64,000 nucleotides of DNA from Cordia subcordata (GCA_028554755.1 JAPTOF010000005.1:19256001-19320000), one strand, 5' to 3'. Shown: positions 1-10,725, numbered from the stretch's first letter. Translations and numbers: made by a program. The notes: generated by a model not told the origin, from the sequence alone.

Positions 1-286
1 TAGAAAATACTAATATTAAGGATTAACTTAGTAATCGTTAACCTAAAATTATGAATACTCAAAGCAACGCCCAACTTATTGAGCTTTTGATACATGCAAT
101 TACAGTCGAAGCAATAGCCATAGCCATGGTTAATGAGATGTAGTTCCAACTGAAGAAGTTGTTGATCCCTTTCTTTCCTTGTTCAGTTGAACGATCAAAT
201 TGCTCGGCGCCAAAAGGGATGTTGTATGGCCTTATCCCACTTGAAGCTATGGCCATGATCCCCAATGCCACAAACAGAACACCCAT
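1..286 (-). pseudogene. NPF (NRT1/PTR) transporter exon fragment, left arm of inverted repeat
   Basis: Read on the minus strand, 286 to 59 encodes a 75-aa fragment with the hallmark IRPYNIPFGAEQFD of plant NRT1/PTR (NPF) proton-coupled nitrate/peptide transporters. This is the segment around transmembrane helices 4-5 (motif normally GGIRPCNxxFGADQFD). It is followed by KGINNFFSWNY, typical of the NPF2-like group. After TMAMAIASTVI the reading departs from the family. Compared with the plus-strand copy at 300-485, about 370 bp is missing here and replaced by about 35 bp. There is no start, no N-terminus and no downstream exon in the window, so this is a broken copy. It may continue beyond the left edge. 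Confidence 0.8.
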
Positions 287-940
287 TTAAAATGGCATTG
301 CAACTACATCTGTTCGTGGCATTAGGGTTCATGGCCATAGCTTCAGGTGGGATAAGGCCATGCAACATCCCTTTCGGCGCCGAGCAATTTGATCATTCAA
401 CTAAACAAGGAAAGAAAGGATCAATAGCTTCTTCAGTTGGAACTACATCCCATTGGCTATGGCAATGGCTATTGCTTCGACTGTAAGTTGGGCTTTGGGC
501 TTTGGTTTACTCGCCATCTTTATGGATGTTGGCATCGTGCTGTTCTTTTGGGGAAAATTCCTTATTGTGAAGCCCGGGGGAGCATGTTTTCTGGCTTAGC
601 AAAGGCTGTCATTGCCGCTTTCAGAAAACAGAAGCTTCAACTCCCTAATCATGGTGCCTTCTATGATCCACCTTTGAAGGGGTCCAGTTTCGTGCAAAAA
701 CTTGAACTTACCAATCAATTCAGGTAATTTTAAAAGTCACCATGAATACCTAAATATGCTAATATGTTTTTTACATGCTTTAGTTTTTAGATGAATAGTA
801 ACTCCAACTATTAGCCCAAGTATCACTTCATATTATTGCTGTTGGATTTTCATAGACCGGGCATTGCTTTGAGTATTCATAATTTTAGTTTGACTATAGG
901 TTAATAATTGCTAAGTTAATCCTTAATATTAGTATTTTCT
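1..940. repeat. Head-to-head inverted repeat of NPF exon DNA
   Basis: Positions 76-280 are the near-perfect reverse complement of about 300-485, with only about 20-40 bp between the arms. An outer pair, 1-82 and 858-940, is also inverted (e.g. left attaaggattaacttagtaa against right ctaagttaatccttaatatt). The right arm carries about 370 bp, 486-857, that the left arm lacks. A transcript across the region would fold into a long hairpin. Confidence 0.9.
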
Positions 941-1880
941 ATTTTATTGGATAAGTATTATTTAGTTATCCTGGCTTAGTGAATCCTTTCTTCCAAGCAT
1001 TTATCCATTACAAAGAAAGAAAATAGTATATAAAATGCTTTTAGGTTATTTTTGCATGACATGTTCAATTTCATGTATTACTTTAGTATGTAGGATTAAA
1101 GAGTAGTTCAACTAATTGGTTTTATTCTTCCATGACTGATGACCAAGGTTTAGATCCTTTTAAGGGTTTAGTGGAAAAAAGAAAGAAAGCTAGCTGCCTT
1201 TATTAGTTGACAATAAATTTTAAACCATGTGTCTTTTTGCTTCTTTTCAGGTGCTTGAACAAAGGAGCTGTCATAACCGACAATGATATCAACCTAAAAG
1301 GCACCATTTCAAATCCATGGAGATTAGCCAGTGTTCAACAGGTTGAACAAGTGAAATGCCTACTAAGAGTGGTCCCAATATGGGCATCTGGCATCTTCTC
1401 ATTCATGGCCGTAAGCCAACAATCTACTTCCATTGTTTCACAAGCATTGAAAATGGATCGCCATATTGGCCTTAACTTTGAAATCCCTCCTACATCAATC
1501 GAAGTGATCTCTATGATCACCATCGGCCTCTGGATTCCACTCTACGACTATGCCTTTGTGCCTAGACTAAGAAAGGCCACCAAAGTCGAAGGTGGAATCA
1601 CATTGCTACAGAGGATGGGAATTGGGATAATGTTCTCCATTATGTCAATGGTTATTGCCGGATTCGTTGAGAGAATGAGAAGAGCTTCAGTCATAAAGCA
1701 TGCTCACCCAGATGGCATTGCGCCTTTTCAGTTTTGTGGCTTGGTCCACAGCTGATAATGATAGGGTTTGCTAAGGCTTTCAATTTCTTTGGGCAAATCC
1801 AGCTCTACAATAAGGAGTTTTCGGAGAGCATGAATATTTTAGGAATTTCACTGTTTGCTTACACCCAGGCTAGTGCTAAC
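288..1880 (+). pseudogene. NPF (NRT1/PTR family) transporter pseudogene
   Basis: Two exon remnants are visible. The first (about 288-724) reads GGIRPCNIPFGAEQFD, then WALGFGLLAIFMDVGIVLFFWGKF in a shifted frame, and ends YDPPLKGSSFVQKLELTNQFR before a gtaatt donor. The second begins after tttcag at 1250 with CLNKGAVIT and continues through VEQVKCLLRVVPIWASGIFSF, NPF-typical helices and linker. At about 1725-1755 the frame breaks. The family tail is then found in another frame (LIMIGFAKAFNFFGQIQLYNKEF), ending near 1880. The N-terminal exons (including the ExxER motif) are absent, and at least two frameshifts occur, so this is a non-functional copy of a proton-coupled nitrate/glucosinolate/hormone-type transporter. 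Subfamily NPF2 is an inference from motif wording. Confidence 0.85.
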
Positions 1881-1927
1881 TACCTTGGTAATTAGCACTC
1901 TATGAGAAAAAGCAGTTTTTTGGATAT

Positions 1928-2490
1928 AATCCTATATACAAGCACTCTTTGGTCTGTGATTAAATTTAGTTGTCCTGGCTAGCACAAGCCCTATAATCCT
2001 GTACACAAGCACTCTCTAGTCTGCGACTAAATTCAATAGTCTTAGCTAGCAAAAGCCTTATAATCCTAGTTCGCGACTAAATTCAATAGTCCTAGCTAAC
2101 AAAAGCCACGTAATCTTATACAGCAGCACCCTTTAATCTGCAATCAAATTTAATGGTCTAGGCTAGCAAAAGCCCTGTAATCTTTTACACAGGCACCCTA
2201 TAGTCTGCGACCAAATCTAATGGTCTGGGCTAGTAAAAGCTCTATGACCTTATACACAGGCATTCTCAAGTCCGAGACTAGTTGGTCCCGGTGAGTAAAA
2301 GACATGTAGTCTTATCCACGGGCATTCGTCAGTCTGAAACTAAGTTCATTGGCATGGATTACCAAAAGCCTTGTAGTCTCAAACGCAAGCACCTCCAATT
2401 AGCAATCCAATCCATTGGCCCTAATTATCAAATGCCTGGTAGTCATCCACCCTGTGAGCATGCTCTGGTGCGTGAGTCTTGGTTTGTGGT
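1928..2490. repeat. 67-bp minisatellite, about eight degenerate units
   Basis: Units start at 1928, 1995, 2062, 2112, 2179, 2246, 2308, 2375 and 2441. Spacing is 67, 67, 50, 67, 67, 62, 67 and 66 bp. The core reads like aatcctrtacacaagcactc then tagtctgcgactaaattcaa then ggctagcaaaagcc. The third unit has a 17-bp deletion. Open frames inside it (e.g. 2282-2494) are chance. Confidence 0.92.
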
Positions 2491-3129
2491 TTAAACAAAT
2501 AATTTGGGTATGATGAAACCTTGTGGTGTCATATTTGACGACAACGATTCTTATGTCTTTGACTAAGACTAGTTCTCAGCTCATGCCAGATTACCTAGAA
2601 TTATTAGCATTATAAGAATTAATTAATGCTCAACGGTTGACTCTTCTATCCCTATCGGCCAGAAGAGTGGGGGACAACTATATAGCCCAAAATTGGACCT
2701 AGGGCCTATTTGTTAAAACTAGTCAACTTAATTTTTTTTGCTTGACTTACGACTTATTTGGATTGACTTTTGTTCAGGGAAAAATACTTTTTTTCATAAA
2801 GAATAATACTTGTTTTTACAACAAGGAATTGGATTAGTTTTTTTTTTTTAAAAGCTAAAACTCTAAACAAAAAAAAAAAAAGCAAAATTTCAACTATTTT
2901 CAAAAACCAAAATTTTAGCTTAAAAAAAACACTTTCTTTTTAAAATTTTTAGAGGAAAAGGCTTTTGAAAGAAGTCAATCCAAACGAGACCTTACTAATT
3001 AGGAGAGAGAATGAAATTTATTTTGGACTGTGGTCCTTTTTTCTTTATGAATATTTTTGTTAAAAATAAAACTTAATATGATAACTTTTGTTTTTTGTAA
3101 TTATGTAAACTATACCTAAAATTTTTGGA
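2491..3129. other. Intergenic; contains a TIR (MITE-like) element at 2751-2990
   Basis: There is no gene here. Between 2751 and 2990 the ends gacttatttggattgacttt and gaagtcaatccaaacgagac are inverted copies of one another, flanking an AT-rich interior. The same end sequence recurs at 17045-17249 and, more degenerate, at 12000-12255, so it is a dispersed family. Confidence 0.55.
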
Positions 3130-4400
3130 GACCTAAAACAATGGCTTTACTTTCTTTAACCTTGACCTTGAGCCACCCTTGAGATTAACTCCATCACCTA
3201 GCAGTGTCCACTTTTTTTGAGTTTCCTGGATGTTTCGCTCCCATGGTTTCCTTGCATCATTGGGCTCCCAGACATATATTTTGATCACCATTGCCTTTTC
3301 TCTTGCCAACAATCCATTCTGTTGCCCAAAAACTGCCTCGTTCCTCCATTTCCAAATCCATGAGATGGCACAGACAAACAATCATGGTTTATTCCCAAAT
3401 ACCTAGCGCCTGCTATCCCACTGTAACTTTCTCCACAGCTCAATAGTTGTAACACAACGTCTGAAAATATGTCCTTGTCTTCTTTAATCACCCTATAGGT
3501 AGTACAAAGCCCCCTCCTCTACCATGCCTCTTATACTCAGGTTAGCACCGCATGACGTTCTTTTATGTGCCATTTGCCAAACTAGAGAAAGCATTCTCTG
3601 TGTACATTTAAGCTTCCATAATTTCTCCAAATCAAAGCATACCTCGCCTCGCCGTTTCTGCAATAAGTCATAAGCAGACATGACATAAAAATGCTCTTTT
3701 GGTTTGCGCTCCATGACAAGAAATCTTTCCTTCCACTATGTTTCAAAACACGGGACAATTGCAATCTGAAGAAAAGCGGTGCCAGGTAGAAGATTTTGAA
3801 AGAGTTCCCAATTCCACGTCCCATAATCCAAAGTAAATCGAAAATACCGTCCATTCCATCTGTTTTTCAGGGATCTTGCCATACGCTGTGGTAACAAGGC
3901 TACTACTTCCGACCCACCAGTCAAGCCAAAAATGAACCATCTCGCCATTTTCAATCGCCCAACTTAGCCCCTGTTGCAACACCGATTGCCTATATAAGAT
4001 GTTTTGCCACATGCGAGAGTCCGATGCTTTACCTGCGTAATTAAAGAAACCACTCGAGAAATACTTCGCTCTAAGCACCTTGACTTACAACTGTTTTGGT
4101 TCATTGCTAATTTCCCACCCCAATTGGGGTAACAAAGCTACGGTATTCAAATGTGCCTCTCTTGAATCCCAACAACCCACTTTATTTGGCCCTTAGATAT
4201 CTTGTCCCAAGCAAGCCATTGAATCTTTCTTTTCTTCTCCGTCGAATCCCAAATAGATTTACTCGTCAAGCGGTCAAGCTCGTGGCAAGTTTGCACCAGT
4301 AGTTTTGCCAAGTGCATGGCGTATGAAGTATTAGATTAGCGAGTGTCACACGACCAGCTTTGTGAGCACTTTTTGTTTCCATGCCGTCAACTCATTTTGA
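3130..4400 (-). mobile_element. LINE (non-LTR retrotransposon) remnant, C-terminal part of ORF2
   Basis: On the minus strand the segments run in the order of a plant L1-type ORF2 C-terminal half. First comes the post-RT region (about 4400-4330, LTAWKQKVLTKAGRVTLANL read across a shift). Next comes VLRAKYFSSGFF...SRMWQNILYRQSVLQQGLSWAIENGEMVHFWLDWW (about 4080-3920), and then the zinc-binding reverse-transcriptase domain (zf-RVT; SAYDLLQKRRGEVCFDLEKLWKLKCTQRMLSLVWQMAHKR, 3680-3550). The tail is IWKWRNEAVFGQQNG (about 3350). The pieces sit in several frames with stops, so the element is dead. The polymerase core is not present. It lies next to other TE debris and has no link to the neighbouring genes. 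Confidence 0.85.
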
Positions 4401-5104
4401 ACTTTAGCAAGTTCTATAAATTAGACATGTTGGTCATCGCATTGTATTGAGCTAAATATAAGCTCCTGGATCTGTAAATTACTAACTATCAAATTCTAGC
4501 TTATTTTCCCCTTCATGCTTGAGGGATAATGAATTTTCTCGAGCCTTGTTCCTGATGCGTTAGTATATTCTTGCTGGTGCTAAGGTCTTCCATGTAGGAC
4601 TTCATTTTGATGCAATATTTTCACCTTGTTGATGGCCTCTAGTGGAAGCTAAAATTAATGCCAGATAATTGCATAGTTGACGCCTTGTGGAATAACCCAA
4701 CTAGGCTTGGATACCACATTGGAAAATTAGGGCGAAAAGTACATTCGGACTGAAGATCAATTATAGTTCTTCTCGGAATTACACAATTGAGCACCAAAGG
4801 GGAGTGGTGAAAATTGATGCTCTAATTGTTGCATCCAAAATCTGTTAGGTGTTTTTGTTTGTACCTCAAAAGGAATAGAATATTTTCTACATTGGAAAAG
4901 TGATAAATCTTTTCTCACTTTATATTAGATTTCACTCTAGTGGGCTTGTAAAAGAAAGGATAAGGGGTTGGGCTCGCGCGCATGAGATTTGGGCCGATAG
5001 TTCAAATTGGTGGATTCCTCCCCCCCCCCCCCGCGCACGCGCAAGATATACTTGTTCAAATTGGTGGATTTGGGCCGATAGTTCGAATTTTGCTCCTGGT
5101 GTTT
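4401..5104. other. Intergenic, no gene seen; short direct repeats around a C-run
   Basis: A phrase like gggccgatagttcaaattgg occurs at about 4992 and again at about 5072 (gggccgatagttcgaatttt), flanking a C homopolymer followed by alternating cgcgcacgcg. No coding signal is recognised. Confidence 0.4.
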
Positions 5105-5704
5105 CATTTTTTGAACAAGTAAAAACATGTGCTTAAACATCTGCCTGCAGTTTCTCTTTAACTGTTCATTTTTTGAACAAGTAAAAACATGTGCTTAAAA
5201 GTCTACCTGCAGTTTCTCTTTAGCTATTGAAGACCAGATATTTCTCATTTTTAGCTGCATCATTTTTGAGCTACTCTGTTGAGCCTGAAGCCTATATATA
5301 GCCCTCCATTCTCCAAGCTAAATGCATTGGTACAAAAATCCTTCTCCTCTACTCTGTTCAAAAAACTGCTAGGTATTTTATATTAAGTTTCTTTTGTTGT
5401 TCCTGAACTTAGTTCAAAACTAGAACCTGGTGTTTCATTTTTTGAACAAGTAAAAACATGTGCTTAAAAGTCTACCTGCAGTTTCTCTTTAGTTGTTGAA
5501 GACAAGATATTTCTCACTTTCAGCTGCATCATTTTTTAGCTACTCTGTTGAGCCTGAAGTCTATATATAGCCCTCCATTCTCCAAGCTAAATGCATTGGT
5601 ACAAAAATCCTTCTCCTCTACTCTGTTCAAAAGACTGCTGGGTATTTTATATTAAGTTTATTTTGCTGTTCCTGAACCTAGTTCAAAACTAGAAGAGTTC
5701 GTTG
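5105..5704 (+). repeat. 269-bp tandem duplication carrying a TATA box (LTR/promoter-like)
   Basis: Units 5167-5435 and 5436-5704 are nearly identical, and a partial third start lies at 5105-5150. All begin cattttttgaacaagtaaaa. Each full unit has a TATA box (5293-5300 and 5562-5569, ctatatatagccctcc) followed by leader-like sequence with tccttctcctctactctgtt. The trailing sequence to about 5770 (atctttaaggacagtgttca) resembles the 3' part of a plant LTR. I infer an LTR-retrotransposon U3/R remnant, but no polyprotein or primer-binding site is visible, so a duplicated host promoter is the alternative. Confidence 0.6.
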
Positions 5705-5940
5705 AATCCTGGGGGATACGCTTACAGTTGGGCGAAATATCTTTAAGGACAGTGTTCATAACACGCCTCAAGCTACTATTTGATTTTGCTACATTACTTT
5801 TGCACTTGTGCTACAGTTGTGTTTATTTCCTTTAGACTACATTTTTCCAACAAAATCTTCATCACGGCTACCAAAGCATGCAAGTTGTAAGGCCTAGATA
5901 ATGCTTAGCGTATTAGAATAATCCCAGGATGCATAGCTAA

Positions 5941-6157
5941 GTTCTTCCCAAAACGCGTTGAGGCGCAATAGTTGATTGGACATCTAGGGGTAAAGCACTG
6001 TTTCGGTGCAAACCACGAGAGCGGTACCAAATCAGGGCAAACTCTGAATACTAGATATGACCTCAAAATAACAGGGGTCAAGGTCGGCCAGTAAGACAAT
6101 AGGGGATAAGCTTCATCATCGAGAGGGAAACAGCCCGGATCACCAGCTGAGGCCCCT
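5941..6157 (+). pseudogene. Nuclear plastid DNA: chloroplast 23S rRNA fragment
   Basis: The plus strand matches domain II of plastid 23S rRNA as I know it. It contains gcgttgaggcgca, then gacatctaggggtaaagcac, tgtttcggtgc, gagagcggtaccaaatc, atgacctcaaaataacaggg, gtcaaggtcggccagt and gagagggaaacagcccggat, up to caccagctgaggcccct. Homology stops at about 5941 and 6157. Several transitions (such as C to T changes in the cggtgc...ccgcgag stretch) mark it as an old, methylation-decayed nuclear insertion (NUPT) and not a working rRNA. The minus-strand open frame over it is meaningless. Confidence 0.88.
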
Positions 6158-7044
6158 CCTTAATATCAAACTAAAAAGACCCTGAGCCATCATGCACAAA
6201 GCCTGACTCTAAATTAATGTTGGAGAGATAGTGCCCTAATAATCAACTGTTATACTATATTATTTTTACTATAGTGAACGAGAGATATTACGAATATATC
6301 TTTCATCCTAATTTTTCAACATGGGTATTGGGAGATGGATAGAAACTATTGTCCTGCATCGGAGATATTGGTGCCTGGTGTTAAGGTTCTCGAAATCTTG
6401 GGGTGCTTTAGTAGGAAGAGCATTTTGTTAGGAGCTGTCTTTGGTGTTGTTAAAGTAAAGTTTGATTTTTGCTTCACTAAAGATAAGCTCGATGCTTGTC
6501 TAGTGGTGCAGCAAACACTTATGAGCATGTTTCTGAGTCTACTGCATGTTAAGGATATTTCTTATGCCCTTGGTGTATAGAGTCTACTGCATGTTAAGGA
6601 TGCTTATCATGCCCTTGGTGTATAGAGATTTTATGAACATGCGATACACAAGGTCTACCATCTCACCTGGTAAAATGCAAACTTTTGACATTAATTATGA
6701 ACTCCTATACAACAACGGTATCTCCCTAAGATGTTACGGCTGCTGTAATTTTCAGCTAACGTTGAAACATTAGCCATAAATATGACCCTGCCTTACTTTG
6801 AGTTTGAGGTTCCAACCCAAATATCAGTGACATTTATATTTTTCTTTTATTATCGGGTAAAATACATCAAACCCCTCCTGTGGTTCACTAAAAATGTACC
6901 GAATGATGGCATTAACCCCCTGACATTTTTTTTTTTCTCGTCGAATGATGGCTGCAGACATGATATGCAAGGAGCCAAGGACAAAAGGTTTAGAAACAAA
7001 ACCGGAAATTTTTTATTTGTAACCCATTTTTCTAAATCCTTTCA
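6158..7044. other. Intergenic; small tandem duplication and TE scraps
   Basis: There is a 45-bp tandem duplication at 6535-6579/6580-6624 (gagtctactgcatgttaagg in both). At 6855-6935 the phrase gggtaaaatacatcaaaccc is followed by ggtt-and-cccc-rich text of the kind found at ends of common plant repeats. Short open frames (6335-6580, 6782-7066) match nothing I recognise. Confidence 0.45.
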
Positions 7045-7190
7045 AAAATTAACTTTTTTTCGATGATTCTCATTTCAAATTTAATTTTCTTTTAGGTGTT
7101 AGGTTACATTTACTATGAGAATGATTAAAAAAGATGAATTTTCATATACATAAAGTCTTTAATTAATTTTAACAAGTACAAATTATAGTC
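7045..7190. repeat. ~150-bp repeat, inverted copy at 13913-14070
   Basis: The 7080-7190 text (aggttacatttactatgaga, then taattttaacaagtacaaat) is the reverse complement of 13913-14024 with scattered differences. Similarity seems to extend to 7045 and 14070. Immediately beyond it, about 7225-7300 resembles the 3' flank of the minus-strand GSTU genes (compare 18716-18780 and 22330-22400). Confidence 0.65.
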
Positions 7191-7687
7191 GTTAGAAAAA
7201 TTATTTGTTTATTATTGAAAAATACAATATTTATGTTGTTACATCATTTTGGAACAACAAATTATTTTTACGAGGAAATCTTAAAGTCATAAAAGAAAAA
7301 CAATGAAAAGTATAAACTGTAGGCCCCGCTAACATCACACTAAATCCACCATTATAAATGACTATCTTCATTAATTTTTCTTTTCTTTTCTTTTTAAACA
7401 ACCCCACCTTCAATCAAATTTAAACTCAAGTTCTTACTTTTGAATGTTTCTTCAAATTTATATAAATGTTCAAATTCTGAACACATGACGTTATTACTTA
7501 AACCGGCTTGAATCATTGCAAAAACTTCTATCCGTGCACTAAACTTTCTACTATTAGCATAACTCTTTCCTATTGTGGCGGGTTTGATCAAATTTATTAA
7601 ATCATGTGTTCGATGAGCTGCTAGTGATCAAAATCTAAGCCCCTGTTCATAAGAAAAATTACCCCAGTTTTTATTTTTTTCTTTCAG

Positions 7688-7790
7688 GGTGATAAGCCAC
7701 CAATATGTCATCACTCACTTTTATCATCGTCCAATACATCGATGAGGTCTGGACCTCTCGTTCTCGGATACTCAGCCCGGCCAATGGCCA
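7688..7790 (+). pseudogene. GSTU exon-1 scrap
   Basis: After ctttcag the plus strand reads GDKPPIC, then in shifted frames the equivalents of [19 protein letters not shown]. The nucleotide string caatacatcgatgagg is shared with the other cluster members. It is closest to the gene at 26281-27277, the only other copy with the double proline of DKPP. No start, active-site serine or exon 2 is present. It is a fragment left by duplication or rearrangement. Confidence 0.75.
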
Positions 7791-9239
7791 TTCATATCTT
7801 TTAATTTGAATTTGTTGCGACATCACTTTCGCTACTAATTATACTACCAATTATAGTAAAAGCTTTATGATTGTATTTCAGACTGAGCACAACATCCTTA
7901 TGCACCCATTTAACATGTTAGGCGTAATTGGAGTAGTTCAATTATAATTTTATGTTCTTTTGTCTTTTTACTTGAGTGATATCTCCTTCGGTCATAACAG
8001 AAAAGGAAAAGAAATGAACTTGATTGATATTATTTTGTTGTCTCCACTCTAAAATTATTGATATAATGATTGAATATCAAACTTTGAACATACTCTTTTT
8101 TTTTTTTTTAACAAGCATATTCTTGAGAATTCGCTTGATGTAGTTAATAAAAATTTTTGGGAGATGATATTCAGGCTAAAGCAAATATTAGAGAGGATAC
8201 GAATAGTTGTTTCAAACTTCCTAAATTTTAAATGGTAAGATGTTATAACTATGACTTATATAATTATAGAAAAAAAAAGTCACGCGTTAATAACTTATTT
8301 GGTCTCTTATTTTTTACTCTTTTGATAATCAAGTCCTTTATCTTTAAAGCATGACACGTTAATCCTTTATCTTTTTAATTTGTAATGTCCTTAATGAAGA
8401 TCAAAAAATTGTCAAAATTAATAAATTTCATTTTCTCTCTCGTTCATAATAATTAGTCAGTTATAGTCATATTACTAATTTCTTACCATTCTAATCTTTT
8501 TCTCTCTAATTCTCCGTAAATTAAAAATTGCCATTTGTAACACAAAATCACCTACGACGGTATGTGTTTTATCAGTTAAAACAAGTATTTTCATTGTTAA
8601 CCTTCATTCTTACACCTATTCGTTTTTCTCTTTAATTTAATTCTATTGAAAATGTCTCGCCCCAATACCAATGTTTACTTTATTTTTTCTTTATAAAACT
8701 CTAATTGTATTTTAGTTTTGAATATTCAATACGCTGTTATCATTTACAGTTTTCAGCTTCTTATATATACTTTGTTTCAGTCAATATTGTTGCGTCGTCT
8801 CATTCTCTCTTATCTCAAGACAAAGAAAATTATTTTCATTTTATTTTGGTTGAGAAGTACTATTATTCCATTGAATATATGATTCTTAATTAAGGCAAAG
8901 ACAAATATTTTTCATTCAATTATTCCAACCTTTAAATATTTTTTTCATATTAGTTTTTAATTTATATTCTTGTAAATATATCTAATCTTTATAATTCATA
9001 AGAATTTAAAATATATCAACTAAGAAAATATGAAAATCTTCAATGTAAATTTTGACTTTCGAATTCTAAATCCATTGAACCGCCCCTGATTGAAGCGACA
9101 AAGAATGACCTGAACGTCAACTTTTTCTCCCATGCATGCACCTAGCATCTATAACTTTTTCTTTACTTTAGAGAAAAAACCAAAAAGAATAGCTTAATGC
9201 ATGCATTAAGCCAATCGCTATATGTTGAATATAAATGCT

Positions 9240-9242
<3 letters not shown>
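7791..9242. other. Intergenic, AT-rich; one-ended repeat at about 8290-8420
   Basis: No gene is recognised. The 8290-8420 stretch (aacttatttggtctcttatt, then tcctttatcttt twice) resembles the terminus of the TIR family found complete at 13340-13729, 30661-31251 and 34731-35099. The remainder is low-complexity AT sequence leading into the GSTU promoter. Confidence 0.4.

Positions 9243-9280
<38 letters not shown>
9243..9280. repeat. (AT)n microsatellite in GSTU promoter/5' leader
   Basis: There are about 19 uninterrupted AT units, ending 64 bp before the start codon at 9344. It occupies the position where the paralogues have their TATA box, so it may serve as, or overlap, the core promoter. 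Length variation is expected. Confidence 0.85.
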
Positions 9281-9282
<2 letters not shown>

Positions 9283-9343
9283 CACTTTCATAGTTTCATT
9301 CAATCACCTAGCTGCAGAGAGAAGTGAGAATAGAAGTGTGGCC

Positions 9344-10725
9344 ATGGCAACAAATGACGTTAAGCTTCTAGGGACATGGGCAAGCCCCTACGTCTTACGT
9401 GTTCGAATAGCCCTCAACATCAAGTCCGTCGACTATGAGTTCATCCAAGAGAATTTGGCCAACAAAAGTGAACTTCTCTTGAAATCCAACCCTGTTTACA
9501 AGAAAGTTCCAGTCCTTATCCATGCTGAAAAGTCGATCTGTGAGTCTTCTCTCATTGTTCAATACATTGATGAGGCTTGGACAAATGGTCCCTCCATCCT
9601 CCCTTCTAATCCTTACGACCGTGCCATCGCTCGATTTTGGGCAGCCTATGTTGATGACACGGTAAAGTTCGAGGGTTGTTATATATTATCTTTTTTTGTC
9701 TTTCACTCCCTTTTGTATAGAGGGGTAAATTCTTACATACATGCATACACACATACATACATATATATGGTATGTTAAAATTTGTTTATTTATTTATACT
9801 TAGTATGTTAAAATTTTCACTCCATGACTTTGCTTCAAGTGTTCAATAATCCTAAAAATGGATTTAGTACTTTTCCATATGAGAAAAAATATTAAGTTTG
9901 AGACAATTACGCTATATGCTCTGCTCTCACACCACCGTGGCTCGAGACCTTATAATTTCTCCCTTACATGATACTTTTAGGACTTATTTGAAAATTTCTA
10001 AAATTAAAGAGCTTAATTGAGAAATAGAGAAACTTCAAGGTTTTGTTTGACTTCAAGTCCTCAGTCTCTTTTCATCAATTTTTGTCGTAGTGTCATGACT
10101 TGAAATCCATTGGGAGGTAAAAATCTATAGCAAGTATGACAAATTGGAATGATCAGTTTAAAAGATCAACAATGGTGAGTCGGCGATACATGTGAAAAAA
10201 AAGACGTTGATGCTGCTAGTATCGATTAATGTAATTGTTTTCAATGTATATAAATAAATATCTTTTTTCACGATAGAAGAAGAAGAGAGTTCAAAAGATC
10301 AAAGATTAATTTGTCGTAGTCGTTATAATTCAGAGACTACCAAAAAGACTAATTTGCCCCAGCTGTTTTTAATTCAGTGGTTTACAACACTGTGGGGGAA
10401 GAGAAATGCAAAAGGTGAGGAAGCAAAGGCAAGCACTGAAAAAGTAATTGAAGGGCTAGTGTTGTTGGAAGAGGCCTTTGTCAAGAGCAGCAAAGGGAAA
10501 GCTTTCTTTGGTGGAGACAGCATTGGGTATGTTGATATTGCACTTGGGTGCTTCTTGGGATGGCTAAGAGTTATTGAAAGATTGAAGGACCTGAAATTTC
10601 TGGACGAGACCAAGACACCAAACCTAGTGGCATGGGCAGAAAGGTTTTGTCAAGATGCAGCTGTTAAGGATGTCATGTCAGAAACTGAGAAATTGTTTGA
10701 GCTTTATAAGTTGTTAAAACTCTGA
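9344..10725 (+). CDS. Tau-class glutathione S-transferase (two exons: 9344-9661, 10378-10725)
   Basis: The predicted protein is 221 aa, the usual GSTU length. It is a cytosolic homodimeric enzyme that conjugates glutathione to electrophiles. Exon 1 (106 aa) is the thioredoxin-like domain. [18 protein letters not shown] carries the catalytic serine (Ser14), Lys54-Val-Pro56 forms the cis-Pro loop, and Glu67-Ser68 ([13 protein letters not shown]) binds the glutathione gamma-glutamyl group. Exon 2 (115 aa) is the helical domain with [15 protein letters not shown]. The donor is ACG|gtaaag and the acceptor ttcag|TGGTTT, phase 0, intron 716 bp. ATG 9344 is chosen because all paralogues begin MA(A/T/S)xDVKLL there; the open frame upstream is only the (AT)n leader. 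Its intron contains inverted matches to the introns of the 18.9- and 22.5-kb genes, so it arose by inverted duplication. It is the only intact plus-strand member. Confidence 0.93.

Noticed and set aside
1928..2490. CRISPR array as an explanation for regular repeats
   Set aside because: There are no unique spacers: the whole 67-bp unit repeats, and the window is plant nuclear DNA.
2282..2494. 70-aa plus-strand frame
   Set aside because: It lies wholly inside the 67-bp minisatellite and has no family resemblance.
3133..4078. Six minus-strand frames that look like small genes
   Set aside because: They are collinear fragments of a decayed LINE.
5905..6099. Minus-strand 64-aa open frame
   Set aside because: It is the antisense of the plastid 23S rRNA fragment; its amino acids reflect rRNA sequence, not a gene.
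6335..6580. 81-aa frame as a possible retrotransposon gag
   Set aside because: No CCHC knuckle, protease or integrase motif could be read; it overlaps a small tandem duplication.
9197..9343. Upstream extension of the GSTU frame through the (AT)n tract
   Set aside because: It would add a Tyr/Ile repeat absent from all paralogues; homology begins at ATG 9344.
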